From the NCBI GenBank assembly GCA_031292305.1, contig JARLHJ010000012.1, forward strand, positions 5,209 to 69,208: a stretch of 64,000 nt of DNA, written 5' to 3'. The first letter of the stretch is position 1; each line of letters starts with the position of its first letter. The notes under the pieces are model-generated. The model had not been told where the DNA came from. It searched no databases and worked only from the letters and a program-made list of their open reading frames with translations. The stretch comes from Candidatus Babeliales bacterium. Lineage in GTDB: Bacteria > Babelota > Babeliae > Babelales > JABDEC01. The position numbers were made by a program, and so were the translations under genes. Of this stretch, positions 1 through 7,417 are shown piece after piece.

Positions 1-179
1 TCTGAAATTTCGTTGCAATTCAACTTTCTAACACCCTTCATAACAGGGTCAAGATTTAATTTTTCTAAAACTTCTTCTCTGGTTTTGTGTATTTCGGCAA
101 CACGTGATTCAACAGAATCCATTGCATTGCAGTTAAAAACAGAAATAATAGCTAGTGAAAATATTATTTTATTGAACAT
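1..179 (-). CDS. Secreted hypothetical protein, 5' part only
   Basis: The frame opens at the ATG ending at 179 and runs off the left edge of the window. The product begins MFNKIIFSLAIISVFNCNA, a good signal peptide (one Lys, hydrophobic core, small residues before the cut), followed by a charged, probably helical stretch rich in Glu, Arg and Lys. It overlaps the last 16 bases of the upstream minus-strand gene (164-550), so the two are probably co-transcribed and translationally coupled. No family is recognised from the roughly 59 visible residues. Confidence 0.6.
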   Translation of the reverse strand, partial: MFNKIIFSLAIISVFNCNAMDSVESRVAEIHKTREEVLEKLNLDPVMKGVRKLNCNEIS

Positions 180-550
180 TCAACTCCGAATTTGGTTTTA
201 TATATTTCTCTTATAAATCGAATGTATCTTCTGAATCCACCAGCAATAAGTGTACATCTCAATTGCTGGGCTTCAATTTTGCATTTCCAAGATTCTTTTC
301 TAACCTTAAAGCATATATCCTGGCCTATACAAATTACTTTTTCTGAAATCCCACTAAAATTTAAAGAATGCTTTGGTAGTCCATCTACAGTAAATCCTCT
401 TTGGAAATTGTCTCTATATGCCAAATCTAGGTAGTATATCAAATTACCCATATCTTTTTGATCTAATTTTCTTATTTTTTTAATATTATTTACCGGATAA
501 TTAAAAAAAACAAAACCAAATGCTATAGATAGGATTATTTTCTTAAACAT
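164..550 (-). CDS. Secreted hypothetical protein (128 aa)
   Basis: I chose the ATG at 550 because AAGGTG lies 4 bases upstream; a longer form would need a TTG start 21 bases further up. The product has a short signal-like N-terminus (MFKKIILSIAFGFVFF) and then a basic chain with three Cys residues. Nothing in it matches a family I know. It overlaps the start of the next minus-strand gene, forming a small operon of two exported proteins. Function unknown. Confidence 0.6.
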   Translation of the reverse strand: MFKKIILSIAFGFVFFNYPVNNIKKIRKLDQKDMGNLIYYLDLAYRDNFQRGFTVDGLPKHSLNFSGISEKVICIGQDICFKVRKESWKCKIEAQQLRCTLIAGGFRRYIRFIREIYKTKFGVECSIK

Positions 551-555
551 ATTCA

Positions 556-607
556 CCTTTTTATTTAACAATTAAGTATATTTATAGTGTATTGGAGGGG
601 GTATTTT
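556..607. repeat. Intergenic repeat, copy A
   Basis: This stretch shares the core AACAATTAAGTA, then ATTTA, TAGTGTATT and GGTATTT, with 1376-1430, same orientation and order. The main difference is a 4-base gap. Here it lies upstream of a minus-strand gene; copy B lies upstream of plus-strand mgtE. It could be a duplicated promoter segment (TATTTATAGT resembles a -10 region), but that is inference. Confidence 0.5.
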
Positions 608-725
608 TAGTCAAAGTTAACTTTTTGCCTCAGGGTAAAGTCACCAAAAATAGGGCTGTTGTGAATCCAAAGATTATCGGTAGAGTTAATAATATATGTA
701 TATATTAACTATTTTAGGGGGTGGC

Positions 726-1268
726 GTGATTAAAAAATTATTACTAAGTTTGCTGCTAGTTTTCAGTGCACAAGGTGTGATTTTAAGAAATGGTATTGAC
801 GTTTCTCAGGATTCTATCGATAAAGTCTGGGAATTTGTTCAACACTTATATAAAGATAGCATGTATAAAACCTTAGCTGATTTGTCTAATAGTGCAAAAA
901 ACAATAGCCCAATTGAATATGCTGGAATTGTTTTTAAGGGCAGAAGAGTTTCTAATATTCCAGATAATAGTTTTTACATACAAATGCCTGTTAAATTTAA
1001 TAATGAAAAAACAAGATACGGGATGAATCGCCAGCGAATTGCAATGGGTAAAAAACACGATGAAGCAATACAAGAAATGATACTTTTAGGTATTTGTGAT
1101 AAAAATCGAGTTCTAACTTCAGATGCAATTAATATTATAAAATCTTCAATTTATAACCTGTCTTACGAAGATAAAACCCAAGCAGTTATGAGCTGTTCAA
1201 TTCAGCACCCTGTAAGTTTTACAAAAAGACTAAAAATAAATTTTAAGAATGTGTTTTATAAGAAATAA
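726..1268 (+). CDS. Secreted hypothetical protein (180 aa)
   Basis: I take the GTG at 726 as start: AGGGGGTGG lies just upstream, and the resulting N-terminus (VIKKLLLSLLLVFSAQGV) is a clean signal peptide. An in-frame ATG at 696 would put ten extra residues in front and has no ribosome site. The mature part is a mixed, slightly basic chain with two Cys near the C-terminus and no recognised domain. It is a single gene; a weak hairpin at 1292-1350 may end its transcript. Confidence 0.65.
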   Translation: MIKKLLLSLLLVFSAQGVILRNGIDVSQDSIDKVWEFVQHLYKDSMYKTLADLSNSAKNNSPIEYAGIVFKGRRVSNIPDNSFYIQMPVKFNNEKTRYGMNRQRIAMGKKHDEAIQEMILLGICDKNRVLTSDAINIIKSSIYNLSYEDKTQAVMSCSIQHPVSFTKRLKINFKNVFYKK

Positions 1269-1291
1269 TTCATAATTTCTCATAGTTTAAT

Positions 1292-1350
1292 ATATAACCT
1301 ATTGGTTTAAGAAATAATTTTTCATAAATTTGTAGGTTATATTTGTTTTT
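1292..1350 (+). terminator. Weak intrinsic terminator
   Basis: ATATAACCTA at 1292-1301 pairs perfectly with TAGGTTATAT at 1333-1342, followed by TTGTTTTT. The loop is long (31 bases), so this is only a probable terminator. Confidence 0.35.
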
Positions 1351-1375
1351 CTGATCTAAAATTACAATATCTTAA

Positions 1376-1430
1376 CCTTTTAATTAACAATTAAGTAGAT
1401 TTAAATTATAGTGTATTTAAGCAGGTATTT
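1376..1430. repeat. Intergenic repeat, copy B, upstream of mgtE
   Basis: Second copy of the element at 556-607. It ends about 30 bases before the mgtE start, so it may contain the mgtE promoter (ATTATAGTGT as a -10-like segment). No magnesium riboswitch pattern is visible here. Confidence 0.45.
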
Positions 1431-1459
1431 ACTTAAACTATGACCCTAGGAAGTAATTC

Positions 1460-2821
1460 ATGATTCCACAGAAGATATTTAATCAAATAGAAAACAACAT
1501 AGAGACTATAATTAATAAGGATTCAGCTCTAGGAATCGAGCTTTGGAATGAATTGCTAAAAATTCACCCTGCAGATTTAGCTACCTTTTTTACTAACATA
1601 GATAAAGAAGATTTTAAAGCATTGTTCGTTGGCTTGCCAGAAAAAATCAAGGCATCAACTTTTGACTATCTTTCAGATTCAATGAAGGCATTTACATTAT
1701 CATTTACTAAAGAAGATGAAAAAGGTCTGCTATTAGAAAGTATATCAATCGAAGAACTAACAGATCTTTTTGATTACTTATCAGATGAAGAAATAAAAGA
1801 TTATTTTGAGCTTTTACATAAAAAAGATAGAGAAAAAGTACTTTCTTTAATGAAATTTAGCCCTGAATCAGCAGGGGGGATCATGGATCCTTACGTGGTA
1901 ACATTTAGGGAATATTTTACAATTGAACAAAGTATTAATATTTTACAACGTGTGAGACCAAGTAAAGATTTACATCAGCAAATTTATGTAACAGATAAAG
2001 ATAATAGATTAGTAGGCCATATACAGTTAGAAGATCTATTACTTAAAAGCCCTAAAACAAAGTTAGCAAATATTTTAAGGCAAAATGAACTAGTGGTATC
2101 GGTAGATGAAGATCAAGAAGAGATAGCAAAACAAATGATGCACTATAGCTTGGTGACTGTGCCTGTAGTAGGTGATAATGAGATTTTCTTGGGAGTTATT
2201 CCAAGTACAACGTTAGTGGATATTATTGAACAGGAAGCTACAGAAGATATTTATAAAATTTCTGGTATGGCTCCAATTAAAAAATCTTATTTTGAAATTC
2301 CATTTTTTAAACATTTTTTTGATCGTGGTTATATTTTGGCAATCTTATTATTAATTGAGTCATTTTCCAGTACTATATTAAAAGCATATGAACATTCTTT
2401 AGTAGATTTTTCCTTTTTAGGCTTATTTATACCTATGCTTGTAAGTACAGGCGGTAACACAAGTAGCCAGACTTCAGCTTTGGCAATTCAAGGTTTAGCT
2501 TTAGGTGAAATTAACTATTCTAATATTCGCAGATTCTTTAAACGTGAATTTTTTATGGCATTTTGCTTAGCAACAATGTTGGGTTTAATTGCCTTTTTAA
2601 GAGTCTATTTTACCCATGGTAAAATTTTGGCAAGTGTAGTTGTGGCTATGTCTTTATCGGTGATTGTAATGCTTTCTGTTGTGCTTGGCAGCTGTATTCC
2701 ATTATTATTAAAAAAGATTAATATTGACCCTGCGTTTGCAGCGGGTCCATTCTTGGCAACTATAGTAGATATTTTAGGAATTTTAATTTATTGTTATATA
2801 AGTAAGCTTATTTTATCATAA
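1460..2821 (+). CDS. mgtE: Magnesium transporter MgtE
   Basis: Inner-membrane Mg2+ channel/transporter of the MgtE family. The 453-aa length is typical. Residues about 1-130 form the acidic alpha-helical N domain. Residues about 135-260 are the paired CBS domains, containing ESAGGIMDPYVVTF and later LVTVPVVGDNE. Residues about 285-453 carry five membrane helices with the signature STGGNTSSQTSALAIQGLAL and the final PAFAAGPFLATIVDILGI. TAGGAAG lies upstream of the ATG. In characterised members the N and CBS domains sense internal Mg2+ and close the pore. The gene stands alone, followed by a tRNA promoter. Identification is secure. Confidence 0.96.
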   Translation: MIPQKIFNQIENNIETIINKDSALGIELWNELLKIHPADLATFFTNIDKEDFKALFVGLPEKIKASTFDYLSDSMKAFTLSFTKEDEKGLLLESISIEELTDLFDYLSDEEIKDYFELLHKKDREKVLSLMKFSPESAGGIMDPYVVTFREYFTIEQSINILQRVRPSKDLHQQIYVTDKDNRLVGHIQLEDLLLKSPKTKLANILRQNELVVSVDEDQEEIAKQMMHYSLVTVPVVGDNEIFLGVIPSTTLVDIIEQEATEDIYKISGMAPIKKSYFEIPFFKHFFDRGYILAILLLIESFSSTILKAYEHSLVDFSFLGLFIPMLVSTGGNTSSQTSALAIQGLALGEINYSNIRRFFKREFFMAFCLATMLGLIAFLRVYFTHGKILASVVVAMSLSVIVMLSVVLGSCIPLLLKKINIDPAFAAGPFLATIVDILGILIYCYISKLILS

Positions 2822-2845
2822 ATTTACATATATTTAATATTTTAC

Positions 2846-2872
2846 TTGACAGGAATGCGCTCTGTGTATAAT
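2846..2872 (+). promoter_or_regulatory. Sigma-70-type promoter for the tRNA-Lys/tRNA-Glu unit
   Basis: TTGACA at 2846-2851 and TATAAT at 2867-2872 are perfect consensus hexamers, 15 bases apart. The tRNA-Lys gene starts 67 bases downstream. The pair probably drives both tRNAs, ending at the terminator at 3207-3239. Confidence 0.75.
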
Positions 2873-2939
2873 ATTTTTCTATACTAACTCTTTTATTGAA
2901 AATCTTTTCAATTATTTAGATTGTTTTTAGAAATTTTAT

Positions 2940-3015
2940 GAGCCGCTAGCTCAGTCGGTAGAGCAACAGCCTTTTAAGCTGTGGGTCGTTGGTTCGATTC
3001 CAACGCGGCTCACCA
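2940..3015 (+). tRNA. tRNA-Lys (anticodon TTT)
   Basis: The cloverleaf is complete: acceptor GAGCCGC pairs with GCGGCTC, D-arm GCTC/GAGC, anticodon stem ACAGC/GCTGT with loop CTTTTAA (anticodon TTT), and T-arm GTTGG/CCAAC with TTCGATT. Discriminator A and the CCA end are encoded (3013-3015). Confidence 0.97.
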
Positions 3016-3087
3016 TATTTAGCTTAAAGTCTATCTATGGTGTACTAAATCAGGTTGGTTTAGTCAAATTTTAACTTGAAATAATAT

Positions 3088-3165
3088 GTCCCTATCGTCT
3101 AGCCCGGTCCAGGACGCCACCCTTTCACGGTGAAAACATGGGTTCGAATCCCATTAGGGACGCCA
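3088..3165 (+). tRNA. tRNA-Glu (anticodon TTC)
   Basis: Acceptor GTCCCTA pairs with TAGGGAC, the anticodon loop is CTTTCAC (anticodon TTC), and the T-arm is ATGGG/CCCAT with TTCGAAT. CCA is encoded. The outermost anticodon-stem pair is a C-A mismatch; the rest is standard and the sequence closely follows other bacterial tRNA-Glu. It is 72 bases behind tRNA-Lys and probably co-transcribed. Confidence 0.96.
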
Positions 3166-3206
3166 TTTTTATTCTTTTTAGAGTAATATTGGCTCTATAA
3201 ATTTAA

Positions 3207-3239
3207 AAAGATCAGTTTAAAAGCTGATCTTTTTTTTTT
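3207..3239 (+). terminator. Intrinsic terminator after the tRNA pair
   Basis: AAAGATCAG (3207-3215) and CTGATCTTT (3224-3232) form a perfect stem, followed by an unbroken T run to 3239. Confidence 0.85.
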
Positions 3240-3294
3240 GATTATTTTTAGGTAATAGGAAGTTTAATGATCCAATACAAAAAATTAGGAAAAA

Positions 3295-4164
3295 ATGGTT
3301 AAAAAATATAATTTTTATATAATTCTGTTATTAATTTCATTAAATTTATTATGCAGCGAAAGTTTAAAAATGGAAACAAAACCTATTGGACTTAGATACC
3401 TAGATTTTCTAAAAGTTTTTGCAATACCTAATCAAGATAATTTTTCTAAAGAAATTGAATCTTTATTCTCTCCAGATATTAAAAAAGTAGTTAATTCTAA
3501 TTTAGTATGCAAAGATCGTAATCAATTATTAGAACAGATGAATGATGTTAAAAAAACTTATGGTTTAGGGTATATGGAATTGTTAGAATTATTTATAGAT
3601 AAGAATACTAATTCTAATATCTTAAGCTGGGAAATTAAATATAAAGATAATACAGTTGAAACTGTTATAACTATTTTAAAATATAATGAACTAGATTTAA
3701 TAACAGAAATAAATGAAGTCTTTGGAGAAAAAGAAGTTTATAAGTTTCCAGAAGTTAAAAATCATTTAATTGAAGTAGCGCAAAATTATTTAAAATTTGT
3801 TAATGATGTTGGAAGTGCAAAATCTGTAAAATCAGATGATACTCGAGTAAAAACATTATTTGCTGAAAACTTAACTAAGATTGATAACCGTACAATTTTG
3901 TTTGCAAATGATCGTAATTTATTATTGTCTCAAATGAAAGGCTTTGAAAAAGAATACACCCCTAATTCAAACGTAGCTGATTGGACTGTAAACTTAAATA
4001 CAGCATTAATAATTCCTTCAACAGAGACTAATTCTGTAACAGTACAATTTGAATGGCAGCACATAAATGTTGGTAGAGCTACAACTACTGCAATATTACA
4101 ATGTAATAGCAATAATCAAATAGAAAAAGTTATAGATGTTTGGGCAAAAATACATTCTGTTTAA
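3295..4164 (+). CDS. Secreted protein with two similar NTF2-like halves
   Basis: The 289-aa product starts with a signal peptide (MVKKYNFYIILLLISLNLLC, cut near Ser-Glu-Ser; the Cys could also be lipidated). The rest seems to be two copies of one domain. The first half contains YLDFLKVFA, then KDRNQLLEQM, then SWEIKYKDN. The second contains YLKFVNDVG, then NDRNLLLSQM, then DWTVNLNTA and ending VIDVWAKIHSV. This order (N-terminal helices, a D/N-R-N-x-L-L-x-Q-M turn, then strands) resembles small NTF2/SnoaL-like folds, but that is inference. TAGGA precedes the ATG. No functional neighbour. Confidence 0.7.
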   Translation: MVKKYNFYIILLLISLNLLCSESLKMETKPIGLRYLDFLKVFAIPNQDNFSKEIESLFSPDIKKVVNSNLVCKDRNQLLEQMNDVKKTYGLGYMELLELFIDKNTNSNILSWEIKYKDNTVETVITILKYNELDLITEINEVFGEKEVYKFPEVKNHLIEVAQNYLKFVNDVGSAKSVKSDDTRVKTLFAENLTKIDNRTILFANDRNLLLSQMKGFEKEYTPNSNVADWTVNLNTALIIPSTETNSVTVQFEWQHINVGRATTTAILQCNSNNQIEKVIDVWAKIHSV

Positions 4165-4512
4165 ATGATAAACTATTGAAGTTTGGATGCTTAATCTGGC
4201 TATAAGAATTGCATTCATAATGGTAAATCTCGAATGTTTAAATAATTTTTTGTGATTTATAATTTTATCATAATGACTTTTCTTAGCTTTTACTTCCTTT
4301 GATTTCTTAGACTTTGTAGCTGATTTCAAACGTTTATCTACTTCTACTAACATTACAAATAAAGCTGTAACCTTTTTTTTCGATTATCAAAAGACAAAAC
4401 GACATTTGCCTATTTAAACATTGTATTTCTTTTAAATGATATTCAATATCATTCGTTAAATTCTAATAAAATGAATGAAGCTTTTATAAAAATATAATTA
4501 GTTTACAAAAAT

Positions 4513-4552
4513 GCGAAGTATGCCCTTCGTAGCTATCCACAAAGTGGATGCG
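4513..4552. repeat. GC-rich hairpin element in a gene-poor stretch
   Basis: Within very AT-rich DNA sits a GC-richer block holding two adjacent hairpins: CGAAG (4514-4518) with CTTCG (4525-4529), and ATCCAC (4535-4540) with GTGGAT (4544-4549). Read on the minus strand it contains GCTACGAAGGGCA, close to GCTACGAAGAACA at 20364-20376 and GCTCCGAAGGTCA in the 63453-63480 copy. It is probably a dispersed palindromic repeat. The stretch 4165-4558 holds nothing else I can support. Confidence 0.45.
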
Positions 4553-4558
4553 TAACAA

Positions 4559-4708
4559 ATGTTTAATCAATATACAGCATTAGCTGAAAAGCGCGTTGAT
4601 GCTAAACAGATGAATGATAAAACTGCTAAAGAATTTTCATTTTTTCATAGAATGGTTAAAAATGCTTTAGAAAAAGAAGCATTTGGAAGTATCCAAAGCA
4701 AATTATAA
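4559..4708 (+). CDS. Small hypothetical protein (49 aa) or gene remnant
   Basis: A short frame with an in-frame TAA two codons before its ATG. The product begins MFNQYTALAEKRVDAKQMND and continues as a charged helical peptide with normal residue composition. There is no clear ribosome-binding site, because the GC-rich hairpin element ends immediately upstream, but a strong terminator follows 22 bases after the stop. It could be a real small protein or the surviving 3' end of a decayed gene. Confidence 0.4.
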   Translation: MFNQYTALAEKRVDAKQMNDKTAKEFSFFHRMVKNALEKEAFGSIQSKL

Positions 4709-4730
4709 TATCAAAGAAGACCAAATAATC

Positions 4731-4767
4731 AAAGAAGGCCAGCGTAAAAAGCTGGCCTTCTTCTTTC
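4731..4767. terminator. Strong bidirectional intrinsic terminator
   Basis: AGAAGGCCAGC (4733-4743) pairs perfectly with GCTGGCCTTCT (4751-4761). An A-rich side and a T-rich side let it serve both the small gene on the left and the minus-strand acetyltransferase ending at 4818. Confidence 0.8.
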
Positions 4768-4817
4768 AAAAACATAAAAAATGTTCGTTTAAATAATAAT
4801 TTTTAATTAAAAGAATG

Positions 4818-5396
4818 TTATTTGGCCTTACAAGTTTCTTGTGGATTGCGCCATATTAATATTGAATTAGAAGAATTTTTTGATAATAAGATATCTTTTA
4901 TATACACAAACCCTGATTTTTTATAACAGTTAATGCTTCTAATATTATTAATATTGGGATCTACCATACAAGCATTGAAATTATTATCGACGAATTTGAT
5001 TAAAAATTGTTTTAGAATTTCAGTCCCATATCCCTTATTTAAAAATTCAGTATTGCCAATATAAAAATCTATTGCAGCAAGTTTGGGAATTTCTTTAATT
5101 TCATTTTCAATTAGAGAAAGTTCGTAGCCTTCACGTTTAAATTCTCTAGCGTTATATAATTGAATATATCCTATAGGTTCATTTTTTATAAAAATTATAA
5201 AGCAATCAATATTTTCGGTTTTATCAATACGGGGTCCTAATTTTTTTTCAATGCCATGCAAAGTAATTTGTTTGGATGTAGAATTTCCAAACCATTCTTT
5301 TACATGTTCAGAATTTAACCATTTAATTAAATATGAAAAATGTGATCGTCTTAATTTAACAAATTCAATTTTATCATTTTCAAAAAATGTATTCAT
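4818..5396 (-). CDS. GNAT N-acetyltransferase (aminoglycoside 6'-type subfamily)
   Basis: A 192-aa cytosolic GNAT enzyme transferring acetyl from acetyl-CoA to an amine. Landmarks in order: LIKWLNSEHVKEWFG at about 23-37, IGYIQLYNA at about 74-82 and FYIGNTEFLNKGYGTEIL at about 112-129 (the acetyl-CoA loop is K/G-Y-G-T). A final DPNINNIRSINCYKKSGF matches the AAC(6')/Acetyltransf_8 branch, which also includes siderophore and tRNA-linked enzymes. The substrate cannot be told from sequence; resistance to an antibiotic should not be assumed. It stands alone between a terminator and a divergent gene. Confidence 0.85.
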   Translation of the reverse strand: MNTFFENDKIEFVKLRRSHFSYLIKWLNSEHVKEWFGNSTSKQITLHGIEKKLGPRIDKTENIDCFIIFIKNEPIGYIQLYNAREFKREGYELSLIENEIKEIPKLAAIDFYIGNTEFLNKGYGTEILKQFLIKFVDNNFNACMVDPNINNIRSINCYKKSGFVYIKDILLSKNSSNSILIWRNPQETCKAK

Positions 5397-5500
5397 CTAA
5401 GTCTACTTTCTATTCAATTTAAGTGTGTTAATTATAGTTTAATTTTAACTTTTTAGTAATACCTGTTAAAATATTTAAAAATAAAAATCTAGGAGAATGA

Positions 5501-5992
5501 ATGAATAAATTCAATAAAATATTAGCCTTTTTCCAAACTTTAGTAATTTTTGTAAGTCCAATTGCTGGGATAACTTCGATTTGTGGCTTTGTTTACGGTT
5601 TTTATTGGGTTCGCAACCATAAAATACAACAAAGAATGGATCATAGAAGTGAAGAAGCAAGAAAAGCCTTAGATCATTTATTTGAAGTTAAATTGTTATT
5701 AAAAGAAGCTTTTGAAGGTGATGCTTGTGATCGAAAAGAAGTATTAGATAATAGATTGCCAATTCTTTTAAATAATTTACTTAACACATTATTTTTCATA
5801 AAGCATTCACAGGCTATTGAGGACTTAAAGAAAATGCTTAATGATTTATTAGAAGCTGTTGTAAGTTATGAAGATATTAAAAATTCTGAAATTGTTTGTA
5901 GCAGGGTTAAATCGATAATTTACCAAAATAATCATAATAGATTAGATGATCTAAAGATTGTTTTATTAGAAATTTATGAAATGAAACGATAA
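5501..5992 (+). CDS. Membrane-anchored helical hypothetical protein (163 aa)
   Basis: TAGGAGAATGA precedes the ATG. Residues about 8-38 form one long hydrophobic anchor (ILAFFQTLVIFVSP then AGITSICGFVYGFYWV), followed by a charged, mostly helical cytoplasmic or periplasmic part (RSEEARKALDHLFEVKLLLK and onward) with Cys at about 80 and 140. No conserved domain is recognised. It lies alone between the divergent acetyltransferase and a microprotein. Confidence 0.65.
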   Translation: MNKFNKILAFFQTLVIFVSPIAGITSICGFVYGFYWVRNHKIQQRMDHRSEEARKALDHLFEVKLLLKEAFEGDACDRKEVLDNRLPILLNNLLNTLFFIKHSQAIEDLKKMLNDLLEAVVSYEDIKNSEIVCSRVKSIIYQNNHNRLDDLKIVLLEIYEMKR

Positions 5993-6108
5993 TTAATTTT
6001 AAATTTTTTCCTATAGCTTTTTACATAAGATCTTTTTTTATAAACTGACCTCCTTTTTGCATAAAATCACCTAAATTACAGTAATATTTAATATTTTCGA
6101 GTTTTCAC

Positions 6109-6189
6109 ATGGAAAGAATGCGTCAACTAATGATTCTAATAGCTTGTTTTTTATGGCTTGGATTTGTTACTATTAGAATGAGTAAGTAG
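6109..6189 (+). CDS. Candidate 26-aa membrane microprotein
   Basis: The frame encodes MERMRQLMILIACFLWLGFV and then TIRMSK: one transmembrane segment flanked by positive charges. There is no clear Shine-Dalgarno site. A 7-bp hairpin (AGATTGA at 6188-6194 with TCAATCT at 6206-6212) begins at the stop codon, as expected for a short transcription unit. It is plausible but unproven. Confidence 0.35.
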   Translation: MERMRQLMILIACFLWLGFVTIRMSK

Positions 6190-6254
6190 ATTGAACCTTA
6201 AAAAGTCAATCTTCTTAGGTGTGAAAGCAGTTTAACGTAAAAAAGGAGGTAATT

Positions 6255-6470
6255 ATGAAAATATTTCATAAAATGTTAATTTTTGTTCTTTTAGCATCTG
6301 CAACTACAGCAATGCAAGGTTTTCTAGGTGATGTAATTAGAGGTAGTGGTCAATTAGCTGGTAACGTAGTTACTGGTGCTACAGACACAGCAGCAAACAT
6401 AGTATCTGGTCCAGGTTACTATGAAGATGACATTTATTATCCAAGAAGTGGTTACAGATCTTATAGATAA
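6255..6470 (+). CDS. Small secreted Gly/Tyr-rich protein (71 aa)
   Basis: A near-perfect AAAAGGAGGT sits 6 bases before the ATG, suggesting high expression. The signal peptide MKIFHKMLIFVLLASATTA is followed by a short mature chain with small residues (IRGSGQLAGNVVTGATDTAA) and a Tyr-rich tail (YYEDDIYYPRSGYRSYR). Composition resembles surface or matrix proteins, and similar short exported proteins recur in this window (20343, 21412). A perfect 36-bp palindrome follows the stop. Function unknown. Confidence 0.75.
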   Translation: MKIFHKMLIFVLLASATTAMQGFLGDVIRGSGQLAGNVVTGATDTAANIVSGPGYYEDDIYYPRSGYRSYR

Positions 6471-6480
6471 ATAATAATTA

Positions 6481-6516
6481 TTTACTCAGGGCTATTAATT
6501 AATAGCCCTGAGTAAA
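6481..6516. terminator. Perfect 36-bp palindrome, probable terminator
   Basis: TTTACTCAGGGCTATTAA is followed directly by its exact reverse complement, an 18-bp stem with almost no loop. It lies 10 bases after the stop of the small secreted gene. The T tract is weak, so it may act as an RNA 3'-end stabiliser as well as a terminator. Confidence 0.6.
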
Positions 6517-6596
6517 TATATCTAGACTAACTTTTAATTTTTTGTATAAACTATCACGAATTTCAAAAGTTTAACGTTTTAAAAAGTGAGTAGTTT

Positions 6597-7139
6597 ATGA
6601 TGAAAAATAATTCAATATTTCTTTTATTAGTTATTGGTTTAATTAGTAATTCACAATTTATATATGGCAAAAAATGTTTTAACAATGTTAATCCGCCTAG
6701 GCCGCAACCAATAACATTAACCTACTATTTGAATGTCTCAGATTTTGCAAGAAGTTTTATTGCAATCCCAACATCTAATGTATCAACAAAAAGTTTAACA
6801 TTAGCTTCTAGTTATCTTGCAGGAAGAGCCCCTATTTATAATTCAGCAAACAAGAAGGCTGGAACATGCTCAGCATCATTTTTAAATATGAAAACTAAAG
6901 ATGGAATTTTTACCGATATTTCTAATTATATATCTGCTGAAAATGGGTTAATAGTAACTTGGTTTACACCAACAAAATTAGCAAACTTAGAATTAGATAG
7001 CATTATACATGGCATGGTTACTGAATGTCTGGTGACTGTAACAACTAAGGTAGGATTTTCGCTATTTTACGGACAAAAATTTAATTTAGTTGTTTCATCA
7101 AAGGATGGAAGAATCTATTTTCAATTTACTAGTATCTGA
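6597..7139 (+). CDS. Secreted hypothetical protein (180 aa)
   Basis: The product has a signal peptide (MMKNNSIFLLLVIGLISNSQ, cut near FIYG) and a mature, beta-rich chain with Cys at about 27, 91 and 142. Repeated strand-like segments (GLIVTWFTP, CLVTVTTKVGFSLF, IYFQFTSI) suggest a small beta barrel or sandwich. I do not recognise the family. Either of two consecutive ATG codons may be used. It is a single gene closed by the terminator at 7181-7215. Confidence 0.65.
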   Translation: MMKNNSIFLLLVIGLISNSQFIYGKKCFNNVNPPRPQPITLTYYLNVSDFARSFIAIPTSNVSTKSLTLASSYLAGRAPIYNSANKKAGTCSASFLNMKTKDGIFTDISNYISAENGLIVTWFTPTKLANLELDSIIHGMVTECLVTVTTKVGFSLFYGQKFNLVVSSKDGRIYFQFTSI

Positions 7140-7180
7140 TCTATAAGAGAGTAATAACTCATAAAAATGATAAATTTATT

Positions 7181-7215
7181 AATAAGATCCGTTTCAAAGC
7201 GGATCTTATTTTTTT
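7181..7215 (+). terminator. Intrinsic terminator
   Basis: AATAAGATCCG (7181-7191) pairs with CGGATCTTATT (7200-7210), followed by TTTTT. It closes the secreted gene ending at 7139. Confidence 0.85.
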
Positions 7216-7417
7216 GTATTGATTATGAAAACTTTTTTTTTAAATTTCTCAATTTTAAATTTTTGAACAAATGCTTTGCCAGTAATAATTAATTTAAAAT
7301 CAAGGTACAAAAAGCAATAGATGTAAATTTAGTAATTATTTTTATATTGCAATATGAAATTTTATTGTGTTAATATATAAATAATATTTCAATTTAGCTG
7401 TATAAAGGGGGCTGGGT

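Noticed and set aside
1269-1459. Magnesium riboswitch (M-box) upstream of mgtE
   Set aside because: The conserved M-box blocks are not visible; only a repeat element and a weak hairpin are present.
2940-3240. tRNA-flanked integration site
   Set aside because: No integrase, no direct repeat of a tRNA 3' end, and no foreign-looking genes beside the tRNAs.
4096-4353. An 85-codon minus-strand frame overlapping the 3' end of the 3295-4164 gene
   Set aside because: No ribosome-binding site near its start, it overlaps a supported gene, and only its first 30 residues look protein-like. It may be part of a decayed locus but cannot be called a gene.
4818-5396. Antibiotic resistance acetyltransferase
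   Set aside because: The motif places it in the AAC(6')-like GNAT branch, but that branch has many non-resistance members; substrate cannot be inferred.
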